A stretch of 39,617 nt of DNA. It comes from Vicinamibacteria bacterium. Lineage in GTDB: Bacteria > Acidobacteriota > Vicinamibacteria > Fen-336 > JAGNNV01. Below the pieces are notes generated by a model. It saw only the letters and a list, made by a program, of their open reading frames with translations, ran no database searches and was not told the DNA's origin. The stretch is from assembly GCA_019694155.1 (NCBI GenBank), contig JAIBCN010000239.1, positions 1-39,617 on the forward strand, in the 5' to 3' direction. Position 1 is the first letter of the stretch; every line of letters begins with the position of its first letter. Shown here piece by piece: positions 1 to 7,397 of the stretch. The position numbers were made by a program, and so were the translations under genes.

Positions 1-150
1 CAGTACGAGAAGATCAAGAAGATCACGCTGCTGGCCAAGGACTTCACCATCGACGCGGGCGAACTGACGCCGACGCTCAAGGTGAAGCGACGGGTGGTGG
101 AAGCCAAATACAAGGACCTGATCGACCGGATGTACGCGGGCGGCCACTAA
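1..150 (+). CDS. Acyl-CoA synthetase (AMP-binding), C-terminal fragment
   Basis: Only the last 49 residues and the TAA stop are in the window; the gene begins before position 1. The fragment reads ...LLAKDFTIDAGELTPTLKVKRRVVEAKYKDLIDRMY... This is the typical C-terminal end of long-chain fatty-acid CoA ligases of the FadD15/FAA type, in which the LTPTLKVKR stretch carries the conserved lysine region of the mobile C-terminal subdomain. Such enzymes activate fatty acids to acyl-CoA with ATP. The stop lies 14 nt before the ATG of an acyl-CoA dehydrogenase, which fits a fatty-acid activation and oxidation operon. The exact chain-length class cannot be judged from this fragment. Confidence 0.85.
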   Translation, partial: QYEKIKKITLLAKDFTIDAGELTPTLKVKRRVVEAKYKDLIDRMYAGGH

Positions 151-164
151 ACGAGGTAGCAGTC

Positions 165-1940
165 ATGACCAGCGAAGCCGTTCTCCAAGCCGCCAGGGGC
201 GGCGATTTCCTCGTCCTCGATCACGCGCCCGGCGAGATCTTCACGCCCGAGGACTACAGCGACGAGCAGAACATGCTCGCCCAGACCGCCCGCGACTTCA
301 TGCAGAAGGAGGTGCTGCCGAAGACCGCGGACATCCTGAAGCTCAACTACGAGGTGATTCGCGAGACCATGCGTAAGGCCGGCGAAATTGGTCTGCTCGC
401 GATCGAGGTGCCCGAGGAGCATGGCGGCCTCGCCCTCGGAAAGGTCACGGGAGCGCTTGCCTCCGAGATATCGGCCATGGAGGGAAGCTGGGCGGTCACC
501 TTCATGGGCCACACCGGCATCGGCACCCTCCCGATCACCTACTTCGGCACCGACGCGCAGAAGGCGAAGTACCTGCCGAAGTTCGGCACCGGGGAGTGGA
601 TCAGCTCGTACTCGCTCTCTGAGGCGTCTTCCGCTTCCGACGCCATGAACGCCAAAGCGCGCGCCGTGCTCGCTCCTGACGGCAAGAGCTGGATCCTGAA
701 CGGCGAGAAGATGTGGCTCACCAACGGCGGCTTCGCCGACGTCTACATCACTTTCGCGAAGGTCGATGGCGAGCACTTCTCGGCCTTCATCATCGACAAG
801 GGCACTCCCGGCGTGTCCCTCGGGCCCGAGGAACGCAAGCTCGGCATCAAGGGCAGTTCCACGCGTCCCTTGATCCTCCAGGACGCGGTGATCCCGAAGG
901 ACAACCTGCTCGGCGAGATCGGCAAGGGCGCCAAGATCGCCTTCAACATCCTCAACATCGGCCGCTTCAAGCTGGGCGCCGGCTGCACGGGCGGCTCCAA
1001 GGTGGCGCTCAAGGCAGCCTGCGAGTACGCGAAGGAGCGGAGCGCCTTCGGCAGGAAGATCGCGGATTTCGGCCTGATCCAGTCGAAGATCGGAGAGGCC
1101 GCCGCTCGGATCTTCGCCACGGAGTCCATGGTGTACCGCACGGCGGGGATGATCGACGCGAACCTCGAAGGCGCCCACGACAACGCCACCGCGCTCAAGC
1201 GCATCGAGGAGTACGACGCCGAGTGCTCGATGGTGAAGGTGTTCGGTTCGGAGACGCTCGATCAGGTGGTCGATGAGGCCGTGCAGATCCTGGGCGGCGC
1301 CGGCTATGTCGAGGACTATCCTGTGGAGCGCTACTTCCGGGACGCCCGCATCAACCGGATCTTCGAGGGGACGAACGAGATCAACCGCCTGCTGGTGCCG
1401 GGACGTCTCGTGCGCCGGGCCCTGTCGGGCGCCCTGCCCCTGTTCGACGCCGCCCTGGCGCTTCTCGACGAGCCGCGTCCTTCGGGCCGTCCGTCCGCGG
1501 ACGACAAGGGGTACCTGGGCGCCGAGATCCGGCTGGTCAGGGGAGCGAAGAAGGTCTCGCTCATGCTGCTGGGCCTCGCCGCCCAGAAGTTCCAGGCGAA
1601 GCTCGCCGATCAGCAGGAGGTCATGGGGTACTGCGCCGACGTGGTGACGGAAACCTACGCGTTCGAAAGCGCGCTGCTGCGGACGCAGAAGAAGGCCGAG
1701 AAGGATGGCGAGGCGGCGGCCGAGCCGTTCGCCATGGCGCTCAAGGTCTTCGCCGAGGGAGCAGTGAGCCGCATCGAGGCGGCCGCCCGCCAGGCCCTGC
1801 CCACGATCGAGAGCGGCGACATGCTGGCGACCTGCATGGAAGGCGTCACTCGCTTCACTGACCGTGAGCCCCTAGCCACGATCCCGCTGCGACGCTCGCT
1901 TGCCCTCATGAGCCTGGAAAAGAACGGGTATCCGCTCTAG
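165..1940 (+). CDS. Acyl-CoA dehydrogenase (VLCAD/FadE-like)
   Basis: This 591-residue flavoenzyme catalyses alpha,beta-dehydrogenation of acyl-CoA, the first step of beta-oxidation, passing electrons to electron-transfer flavoprotein. Visible family features are the N-terminal helical domain, the middle-domain flavin motif SYSLSEASSASDA with WILNGEKMWLTNGG, and the C-terminal helical domain with QILGGAGYVEDYPVERYFRDARI. The catalytic base is in RIFEGTNEI (Glu at about residue 401). The extra ~180 C-terminal residues match the longer VLCAD/ACAD9-like class rather than 380-residue short- and medium-chain enzymes. The ATG lies 14 nt after the acyl-CoA synthetase stop, so the two are probably co-transcribed. 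Substrate chain length is inferred from length only. Confidence 0.93.
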   Translation: MTSEAVLQAARGGDFLVLDHAPGEIFTPEDYSDEQNMLAQTARDFMQKEVLPKTADILKLNYEVIRETMRKAGEIGLLAIEVPEEHGGLALGKVTGALASEISAMEGSWAVTFMGHTGIGTLPITYFGTDAQKAKYLPKFGTGEWISSYSLSEASSASDAMNAKARAVLAPDGKSWILNGEKMWLTNGGFADVYITFAKVDGEHFSAFIIDKGTPGVSLGPEERKLGIKGSSTRPLILQDAVIPKDNLLGEIGKGAKIAFNILNIGRFKLGAGCTGGSKVALKAACEYAKERSAFGRKIADFGLIQSKIGEAAARIFATESMVYRTAGMIDANLEGAHDNATALKRIEEYDAECSMVKVFGSETLDQVVDEAVQILGGAGYVEDYPVERYFRDARINRIFEGTNEINRLLVPGRLVRRALSGALPLFDAALALLDEPRPSGRPSADDKGYLGAEIRLVRGAKKVSLMLLGLAAQKFQAKLADQQEVMGYCADVVTETYAFESALLRTQKKAEKDGEAAAEPFAMALKVFAEGAVSRIEAAARQALPTIESGDMLATCMEGVTRFTDREPLATIPLRRSLALMSLEKNGYPL

Positions 1941-1996
1941 CCCAAGCGCACCATCCTCTCCGGCGGCGAGGGGCGCACACTTACCGCCTCGCGAGG

Positions 1997-3091
1997 CTAG
2001 ACGAACTCGATCACCCTGCGTTCGGCGAGTCTCGCGAAGATCAGCATGGCCTCGTCCTCGGGCATGGGGCAGATCTTCAGGATGGACTGAACGTCCCACT
2101 CGCCGTTGAGGCGCGAGAGCACGAAACCCTCGCGCGGATCGAACTTCTCCTTGGTGAGGTCGGCGAGGGACACCATGAGGCGCGGAATCTTGTCTCTGGG
2201 AACGAGGCGCAGCGAACGTGTGCGTCCCCTCCCCTCGATCGAGACCACGAGGCCCTTCTTCGCGTGCTGGTTCAGAGGATCGAGTTTCAGGACCGCTTCG
2301 TAGTTCTTGAGCGCGGTGTCGAAGTCGCCGTCCTCCATGGCCCGGCTCGCCACCGCCAGGCCGCGCTGGATGCGCACCACCGTCTCCACGGAATCGGTGG
2401 AGACGCCGGGCCTTTCCACCTCGATGAGCCCCCGATTGTGCATCTCGTACAGCATCACGGTGGTGTCGAACACCGTGCGCCGTACCGCGAAGGCAATTTC
2501 GGTGACCGTTTTCCCCTCCGAGCACAGGAGCAGCACCTCGTGGTCGATCGGATCCTCGGGCTGTCCGAGCGCCTTGAGAGTCGACTCTGTGGAGGGGATG
2601 ACGGCTCGCATTCTCTCCCACTCGTCGATCCGGCGGACGCCCTCCATGATGACGCTCGTGACATCGAGGTCCACGGGGAACGGGGTGTTCCGCTGGATGT
2701 CCCCGTCCTTGAACTCGAAATGGCCTTCGGTCCAGTGGAAGAGGTCGTAGATCGTCTCTTCCGCCTTGTGGACGAGCATGCGAAGCAGGTCCTCGTCCTT
2801 CAGCAGGCCGCCGTCCACGAGGAGGGCGCCCAGGGGGCGGCCCTCCGTCTCCTGGCTCAGCAAGGCACGGAAGAGCTGCTCCTCGGAAACCAGGCGCTCG
2901 CGCACCAGGAACTGGCCGAGGGATTCTCGCGGGTCGTTCGACCACGAGGAATGGATCGAGCCTCCCAGGAAGGAGATTCGCTTTTCCACCGCGCCCCGGT
3001 TGATGTGGAGAGTCCCGGTCTTGCGTCCTTGCGACACCCACTGAAGGATGTCCGCGAGCGCCATCGTACCGAGCTCGCCCTTAAGGCTCAC
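1997..3091 (-). CDS. DUF4388 / TPR protein (PatA-like N-terminal domain)
   Basis: This 364-residue cytoplasmic protein starts at GTG (3091) with SLKGELGTMALADILQWVSQGRKTGTL, the hallmark opening of DUF4388 (PatA N-terminal-like) domains. The block around FHWTEGHFEFKDGDIQRNTPFPVDLDVTSVIMEGVRRIDEW belongs to the same family. A single TPR-like unit follows (about residues 225-260, AMEDGDFDTALKNYEAVLKLDPLNQHAKKGL). The C-terminal block ends LNGEWDVQSILKICPMPEDEAMLIFARLAERRVIEF. DUF4388 proteins are common in Deltaproteobacteria, Acidobacteria and cyanobacteria, often near gliding, polarity or signalling genes, but biochemical roles are largely unknown. The GTG overlaps the TGA of the upstream HNH gene (GTGA), implying translational coupling. 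The GTG is preferred over an ATG nine codons later because it restores the family N-terminus. Confidence 0.85.
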   Translation of the reverse strand: MSLKGELGTMALADILQWVSQGRKTGTLHINRGAVEKRISFLGGSIHSSWSNDPRESLGQFLVRERLVSEEQLFRALLSQETEGRPLGALLVDGGLLKDEDLLRMLVHKAEETIYDLFHWTEGHFEFKDGDIQRNTPFPVDLDVTSVIMEGVRRIDEWERMRAVIPSTESTLKALGQPEDPIDHEVLLLCSEGKTVTEIAFAVRRTVFDTTVMLYEMHNRGLIEVERPGVSTDSVETVVRIQRGLAVASRAMEDGDFDTALKNYEAVLKLDPLNQHAKKGLVVSIEGRGRTRSLRLVPRDKIPRLMVSLADLTKEKFDPREGFVLSRLNGEWDVQSILKICPMPEDEAMLIFARLAERRVIEFV

Positions 3092-3636
3092 GCAAACCCA
3101 CCGTGTGCCGCCTGAGACCTGCGCCCGAAGTAGAGATAGTCGCGCCAGGAAGGATGGGCGAACCGGCTGGAGAAGATGAGGGCGAGAGCCCGGGGCAGGT
3201 CGGGCCGCCGCGGCTTCCGCACGAGCTTCATGCCCCGTTCCTCGGGAAGGCGGTCGCCCTTGCGCCGGTTGCACTCGATGCAGCAGGTGACGATGTTCTC
3301 CCACGTCTTGAGGCCGCCTCTCGCGACCGGGACCACATGATCGAAGGTCAGACGGGACGGATCGAATTCGTTGCCGCAATACTGGCAGCGGTGCTCGTCG
3401 CGGGCGTAGACGTTGGCGCGGGAGAAGGGCACTTCGGAGAAGATGCGTCGAAGGCGCACGTGACGCAGCAGCCTCAGCACCGAGGGGAGGGGCACATGGG
3501 CCTTCACGCCTCGCACGAAGCGCTCGTAGTTCGCGACGACCTCCACCTTGCCCTGGTAGAGCAGGGTCATGGCGCGCTGCCACGACACCACACCCAGCGG
3601 CTCGTAGGTCGCGTTCAGAACCAGAGTCTGCTCCAT
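3088..3636 (-). CDS. HNH endonuclease family protein
   Basis: This 182-residue protein has a canonical zinc-supported HNH core. CQYCGNEF (C84, C87) is followed by LTFDHVVPVARGG (D99-H100), TWENIVTCCIECNRRKGDR (N114; C119/C122) and a basic C-terminus. The start was set at the ATG giving MEQTLVLNATYEPLGVVSWQRA, the standard N-terminus of stand-alone bacterial HNH proteins; 18 in-frame codons upstream do not resemble the family. Such proteins are often solitary chromosomal nucleases of unknown purpose. There is no adjacent methyltransferase, toxin domain, integrase or intron structure here. The stop overlaps the start of the DUF4388 gene by 4 nt. Substrate and biological role are unknown. Confidence 0.88.
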   Translation of the reverse strand: MEQTLVLNATYEPLGVVSWQRAMTLLYQGKVEVVANYERFVRGVKAHVPLPSVLRLLRHVRLRRIFSEVPFSRANVYARDEHRCQYCGNEFDPSRLTFDHVVPVARGGLKTWENIVTCCIECNRRKGDRLPEERGMKLVRKPRRPDLPRALALIFSSRFAHPSWRDYLYFGRRSQAAHGGFA

Positions 3637-3677
3637 AGTTCCAGAGAATCCAGACGACAGAATATCTGACCCCGGGC

Positions 3678-4799
3678 TCAGGTGGTCCACGCCTCCCGAT
3701 GCACGGTAGCCCGGTCGACTCTCGACCAGACGATTTCATGCCCCAGGCCCGGGCCTTTCGGCACGTTGATGAGGCCGTTCGCGTCAACCACCACGCCAGG
3801 CTCGATGAGGTCTTCTTCGAAGTACCGGGCGGACGCCGAGGTGTCGCCGGGGAGAGTGAACCCGGGCAGGGTCTGCAGGTGGACATTGGCGAGCCGTCCG
3901 ATCCCGGACTCGAGCATGCCGCCGCACCAGACCGGGATCGAGCGTTCGGCGCAGCTCGCCTGGATGCGCTTCGAATTGAGGAGGCCGCCCACGCGGCCGG
4001 CCTTGATGTTGATGATCCGGCAGGCTCCGATGGAGAGAGCACTCCTCGCCGCGGCGTCGCTGGTGATGGACTCATCCAGGCAGATCGGGGTCTTGAGCAT
4101 GGGCTGGAGCCGGCCGTGCTCGACGATGTCGTTCCAGGCAAGAGGCTGCTCGATCATCATGAGATCGAAATCGTCGAGCTCGCGCAGGGTCTTCGCGTCC
4201 GCGAGGGTGTAGGCGCTGTTGGCGTCCACCATGAGCCGGATCGCCGGGAATTCTCTCCTGATCGCGCGAACGAGATCCACGTCCTTTCCGGGCTTGATCT
4301 TGATCTTGATCCGCCGGTAGCCCGCGGCGACTTCGACGCGGACGCGTTCGAGCAGCGCCTCCACGCTGCCCTGCAGGCCTATGGAGACACCCGCGGGAAT
4401 GGCGGCTTTCGCCTCGCCGCCGAGGGTGGCGGTGAGCGACTCGCCGCGTGCGTTCGCGAACAGGTCCCAGATCGCCATCTCGAGAGTGGCTTTCGCCATC
4501 TCATGGCCGCGGATTTCCGCGAAGAGCGCGTCGGTTTCAGCGGGAGATTCGAAAGTGTGGGCGAAAACGCGCGGGCTCAGGAAGTCCCTGATCACATGGG
4601 CAACCGTGCCGTTCGTCTCCGGCAGATAGTAGGGGTCCACCTCGGCCACGCACTCGCCGACCCCCTCAGCCCCGTCCGCGGTGAACACCCGCGCCAGCAG
4701 GAACGACTTTTCGGTCACCGCCCCGAAGGAAGTCTCGAACCGGAACCGGAGCGGCATCTTCAGATGCCGGAGTTCGATCCGGACGACGCGGAGCTTCAT
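3678..4799 (-). CDS. menC: OSBS/NSAR-type enolase-superfamily enzyme (MenC2-like)
   Basis: This 373-residue member of the muconate-lactonizing subgroup has all the catalytic residues. The Lys pair is in YRRIKIKIKPG (K165, K167). Metal ligands lie in MVDANSAY (D192), IEQPL (E217) and LDES (D242). The second-face Lys is in NIKAGRVGG (K266). The signatures GGMLESGIGR and LPGFTLPGDTSASARYFEEDL are typical of o-succinylbenzoate synthase / N-succinylamino-acid racemase. OSBS acts in menaquinone synthesis; NSAR racemises N-acylamino acids; many homologues do both. No other men genes are nearby, so the physiological reaction is uncertain. The start was moved to the ATG 2 nt after the fur stop, which removes 12 non-conserved residues and gives MKLRVVRIEL. 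Confidence 0.85.
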   Translation of the reverse strand: MKLRVVRIELRHLKMPLRFRFETSFGAVTEKSFLLARVFTADGAEGVGECVAEVDPYYLPETNGTVAHVIRDFLSPRVFAHTFESPAETDALFAEIRGHEMAKATLEMAIWDLFANARGESLTATLGGEAKAAIPAGVSIGLQGSVEALLERVRVEVAAGYRRIKIKIKPGKDVDLVRAIRREFPAIRLMVDANSAYTLADAKTLRELDDFDLMMIEQPLAWNDIVEHGRLQPMLKTPICLDESITSDAAARSALSIGACRIINIKAGRVGGLLNSKRIQASCAERSIPVWCGGMLESGIGRLANVHLQTLPGFTLPGDTSASARYFEEDLIEPGVVVDANGLINVPKGPGLGHEIVWSRVDRATVHREAWTT

Positions 4800-4801
4800 G
4801 T

Positions 4802-5251
4802 TCACTTCGAGCCGGCGGGTGCGCACTTCGCGCACTTACCGTAGACCTGATGCTTGTGTCCCTCGATGCGGAAGCCGATCTTGCGCGCTTCCTCCTCTTG
4901 GAGCGCTTCGATCTCGTCCGAGCTGAATTCGAAGATGGAGCCGCACACACTGCAGATGAAGTGATCGTGATGGCGGCGGTTCAGCTCGCGCTCGAAACGC
5001 GTCTCACCCTGGAGTACCAGAGCCTGGGCGAGACCCGCGCTCTCGAGGAGCTTGAGAGTCCGGTAGACCGTGGTGCGGCCGATCCCGGGCGACTTGCGCC
5101 GGACCAGGTTGTACAGGTCGTCGACCGACAAGTGCTTGTTGGAGCCGAGAAACGCGCTCACCACGACGTCGCGTCGCGAACTCCGATTCAGACCCCGACG
5201 CTTCAGGTGAGCGTTGAGGACGTCGATTTCATCAGCAAATACTCTTTGCAT
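4802..5251 (-). CDS. Fur-family metalloregulator
   Basis: This 149-residue protein has the Fur/Zur/PerR architecture. An N-terminal winged helix contains HLSVDDLYNLVRRKSPGIGRTTVYRTLKLLESAGL. The dimerisation domain carries the metal motif RRHHDHFICSVCGSIFEF (H94, H95, D96, H97, C100, C103), HKH near residue 132, and the second structural zinc pair CAKC (C140, C143). It should act as a metal- or peroxide-responsive DNA-binding repressor. Sequence alone does not separate Fur from Zur or PerR. It is the first gene of a four-gene minus-strand unit (fur, OSBS-like, HNH, DUF4388) and faces the gene at 5460 across a ~200-bp spacer containing an AT-rich patch that may be its own promoter and operator. 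Confidence 0.93.
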   Translation of the reverse strand: MQRVFADEIDVLNAHLKRRGLNRSSRRDVVVSAFLGSNKHLSVDDLYNLVRRKSPGIGRTTVYRTLKLLESAGLAQALVLQGETRFERELNRRHHDHFICSVCGSIFEFSSDEIEALQEEEARKIGFRIEGHKHQVYGKCAKCAPAGSK

Positions 5252-5260
5252 TGAACAAGT

Positions 5261-5275
5261 TAAACTATACTTTAC
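5261..5275 (-). promoter_or_regulatory. Putative -10 box / operator of the fur gene
   Basis: Immediately before the fur ATG the minus strand has TATAGT (5269-5264), 12 nt from the start codon, inside the only AT-rich patch of the spacer. The overlapping stretch AAGTATAGTTTAACTT is an imperfect inverted repeat and includes the perfect 9-mer AGTTTAACT. It could be a -10 element giving an almost leaderless mRNA and also an autoregulatory Fur-type operator. No convincing -35 hexamer was found 17 nt upstream. This rests on pattern only. Confidence 0.35.
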
Positions 5276-5459
5276 TGATTGGGAATCGGTGGGGGTCCAA
5301 ACGGCGGGGTGTTTCGGGTCACAACGTCACTTCTGGCGAATCTCGCGGTTCGCGTAGAGTAGCCGTCTAGCCAGCTTCAATTTATCGCCCTTTTCCCCTT
5401 ATTCCAGCGCATTTCCGCCTTTGGGAATCGCAAGGACACACTCCCTTTTTCATAACCGC

Positions 5460-6842
5460 GTGACCAAGAACAATCGCGCCCTCTGGATCGTCGCCGCCCT
5501 CTCCGTGGTGGCACTCGTTCCCCTGTACGGCGATCCCCGCCGGTCGCCCGTGACCCATTCCGAGTGGGCTCGCATGATGATGCGAGGCCTTGGCTTCGAG
5601 GAGAACCTCGACGCCATCGAGAACGCCGAAGACATTTTCGTCGGCCTGGCCTGGAAGGATCAGAAGAACCTCATCGCTTCCGAATACAAGCGTGGGACCA
5701 GCGTGACGAAGCGCGGCGATTTCGTCGATACCGGCGCCGAAGCCGGAGAGACCGCCTACGATCTTCCGGTCATCCGGACCGGCGACTACAACGTCCGGCT
5801 GCGCCTGCGCGGGGCGCCCGACAAACCCTTCCATGTCGAGATCCGCAAGGATGGCCAGACCGATGCGGTCGGAAACTTCAAGCCCACCGGAAGCGGCGCC
5901 GAGTATGTTTCGGTCGACCTCGGCTGGATCAAGATGGATCCCGGGAACCACACATTGTCGGTGATCCTGCCCCCCGACACATCGCTGGAGTCGATTCAGA
6001 TTTCGCCCCCCTGCCTGAGCCCCATCGAGCCGATCGGCGGCTGGCGCGCCCCCGCACTCACCACCGACCAGGACCTTGCTGTGACCATGCTTCAGGCACT
6101 CGAACTCGAAAGCGAGCTCCCCCCCGCGGACGATCCGATCGAAGTGCGCGCGGGCGGCTTCGACATCCTGGCCCCGGAATCGAGGATCACCGAGGGCGGA
6201 AACCAGGGCGAAGACTTCCAGCTGGTGGCCACCTTCGAGGGCCTCCAGGCCATCGTCTACGTGGACATTCCGGTGGCCGGCCTCTACGCGGTCTCGGCGC
6301 TGGCTACCACCGGCGATGGCCAGACCTGGATCGCCGATTCCTGCCGTCGCTCCGATGTCTGCCCGACACCCGACGTGGCCCCCAAGTGGCGCACGATCCT
6401 CACGAGCGACTTCAATGTCGGGCGGCACTCCTTCGCCGTCCTGCTCACCAACGGCGCCGCCGTGGGAAAGATCCGCCTCCAGCGCCTCAAGACCGAACCC
6501 GCGGACTACGTCGCCGCGCTCGAGCGCATCGGCTTCCGCGTCGGCTCTCCCGGCCCCATCTCGCGAGACAAAGCGCGCGAGGCCATGGAATGGCTTCGCG
6601 ATCGCTGGAAGCAGAAGCTTTCGACCGATCCCGCGTGCCTCATCCAGGCCCCAGTGGGTCGGGTGGTCGGCACGCCCGGCCAGATCGCGGGCGGGTTGAC
6701 GCTGATCACTCCAGGTGTGACGCCTCCCGGAGTCACGCCGCCGTCCGTGCCCCCCACCGGTCCGCCCCCGGGGCCGCCGCTGCCGCCGCCGCTGCCGCCC
6801 ACCGACCAGCCTCCGGCGACACCGGTTCTTCCCGTCCGCTGA
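5460..6842 (+). CDS. Exported protein of unknown function, two beta-rich repeats, Pro-rich tail
   Basis: This protein was not recognised. Starting at GTG 5460 (or TTG 5421, same frame) it begins TKNNRALWIVAALSVVALVPLYG, a signal peptide or membrane anchor. A short helical block (SEWARMMMRGLGFEENLDAIENAEDIFVGLAW) follows. Two similar beta-strand-rich blocks come next. The first runs GDYNVRLRLRG ... LGWIKMDPGNHTLSVILP ... IQI. The second runs GLYAVSALATTG ... WRTILTSDFNVGRHSFAVLL ... IRL. Both have the Y-x-V strand, a W-containing strand and the G-x-H strand seen in CBM6/35-like jelly rolls, but that fold is only an inference. The last ~45 residues are a Pro/Gly/Thr-rich tail. The GTG start was chosen because it leaves a short basic n-region. 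No operon partner is obvious; the gene diverges from fur and precedes a tRNA. Confidence 0.7.
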   Translation: MTKNNRALWIVAALSVVALVPLYGDPRRSPVTHSEWARMMMRGLGFEENLDAIENAEDIFVGLAWKDQKNLIASEYKRGTSVTKRGDFVDTGAEAGETAYDLPVIRTGDYNVRLRLRGAPDKPFHVEIRKDGQTDAVGNFKPTGSGAEYVSVDLGWIKMDPGNHTLSVILPPDTSLESIQISPPCLSPIEPIGGWRAPALTTDQDLAVTMLQALELESELPPADDPIEVRAGGFDILAPESRITEGGNQGEDFQLVATFEGLQAIVYVDIPVAGLYAVSALATTGDGQTWIADSCRRSDVCPTPDVAPKWRTILTSDFNVGRHSFAVLLTNGAAVGKIRLQRLKTEPADYVAALERIGFRVGSPGPISRDKAREAMEWLRDRWKQKLSTDPACLIQAPVGRVVGTPGQIAGGLTLITPGVTPPGVTPPSVPPTGPPPGPPLPPPLPPTDQPPATPVLPVR

Positions 6843-6870
6843 GCCCGCGCCTGCTAGGCTAGGCGCGGGC
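6843..6870 (+). repeat. Perfect 10-bp inverted repeat overlapping the tRNA 5' end
   Basis: GCCCGCGCCT (6843-6852) is followed by an 8-nt spacer and its exact complement AGGCGCGGGC (6861-6870). The repeat starts directly after the stop codon at 6840-6842. Its 3' arm includes the first four nucleotides of the tRNA acceptor stem. There is no T-tract, so it is not a classical intrinsic terminator. Confidence 0.7.
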
Positions 6871-6942
6871 CTGTAGTTCAGCGGTCAGAACCGCCGGCTC
6901 ATAACCGGTAAGTCCCGGGTTCGAATCCCGGCGGGCCCACCA
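6867..6942 (+). tRNA. tRNA with CAT anticodon (Met or Ile2)
   Basis: A 76-nt cloverleaf was folded by eye. The acceptor stem GGGCCTG/CGGGCCC has one G-T wobble. The D arm is GTTC...GAAC with AGCGGTCA in the loop. The anticodon stem is GCCGG/CCGGT with loop CTCATAA (anticodon CAT). The T arm is CCGGG/CCCGG with TTCGAAT, and CCA is encoded. The first pair is G-C, so it lacks the C1xA72 mismatch of initiator tRNA. It is therefore elongator tRNA-Met or the tRNA-Ile2 whose C34 is modified to lysidine by TilS. The sequence does not let me choose between these by eye. Confidence 0.93.
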
Positions 6943-6958
6943 ATGTCTCCTCGCGGGT

Positions 6959-6984
6959 TCCTTCCAAGGCCGGTCTTGGAAGGA
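6959..6984. terminator. Hairpin between tRNA and ridA (bidirectional terminator candidate)
   Basis: TCCTTCCAAG (6959-6968), a 6-nt loop GCCGGT, and CTTGGAAGGA (6975-6984) form a perfect 10-bp stem. It lies between the convergent tRNA gene and ridA, 16 nt after the tRNA and just past the ridA stop. No T-run follows on either strand, so termination without Rho is doubtful. It may instead protect or delimit 3' ends. Confidence 0.5.
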
Positions 6985-6995
6985 GCCGGAGCGCC

Positions 6996-7382
6996 TCAGG
7001 CGGCGCGCGACGCGACCACCTCGATCTCCACAGAGACTCCCTTCGGCAAGGCGGCCGCCTGAACCGTGGAGCGCGCGGGCGGATTCTCGGAGAATGCGGT
7101 CGCGTAGACCGCGTTCATGCGGGGAAAGAGCGAGAGATCCTTCATGAAGACCGTGGTCTTGACCACGTGACGGAAGGCGAGACCCGCGGACTCGAGAACC
7201 GCCTTGATGTTCTCGAGTACCCGCGAAGTGGCGGCTTCGATGTCCGCGTCGACGAGTTCTCCGGTCATGGGATCGAGAGGGATCTGCCCGGAAAGGAAAA
7301 CCAGATCGCCCACGCTGACCGCCTGGGAGTAGGGGCCGATGGGGGCCGGGGCCTTGTCGGTAAGGATGATCTTCTTCGGCAT
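6996..7382 (-). CDS. ridA: RidA family enamine/imine deaminase
   Basis: This 128-residue protein has the full RidA (YjgF/YER057c/UK114) pattern. It contains APAPIGPYSQAV, LVFLSGQIPLDPMTGELV, NIKAVLESAGL, VKTTVFMKDL, and the active-site PPARSTVQ (R104) with the C-terminal VEIEVVA (E119). RidA hydrolyses reactive 2-aminoacrylate-type enamines released by PLP enzymes such as threonine dehydratase, protecting PLP-dependent enzymes in the cytosol. The length equals the family norm. It lies 15 nt downstream of the rel/spoT stop on the same strand, so the two are likely co-transcribed. No promoter was seen in the gap. Confidence 0.95.
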   Translation of the reverse strand: MPKKIILTDKAPAPIGPYSQAVSVGDLVFLSGQIPLDPMTGELVDADIEAATSRVLENIKAVLESAGLAFRHVVKTTVFMKDLSLFPRMNAVYATAFSENPPARSTVQAAALPKGVSVEIEVVASRAA

Positions 7383-7397
7383 GCTCGAAATTGACTC

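Noticed and set aside
1986..1997. 12-bp palindrome GCCTCGCGAGGC between convergent genes as a terminator
   Set aside because: A palindrome without a spacer leaves only a 4-bp stem after loop formation, and no T-tract follows.
3088..3636. HNH gene as part of a restriction, homing or toxin system
   Set aside because: No methyltransferase, intron or intein structure, immunity gene or recombinase beside it; it looks like a solitary chromosomal HNH protein.
1997..4141. A 714-codon minus-strand open frame
   Set aside because: Its first half is out of frame with the enolase-superfamily and HNH genes and is Pro/Arg/Ser-rich noise; only the final part from 3091 is the real DUF4388 gene.
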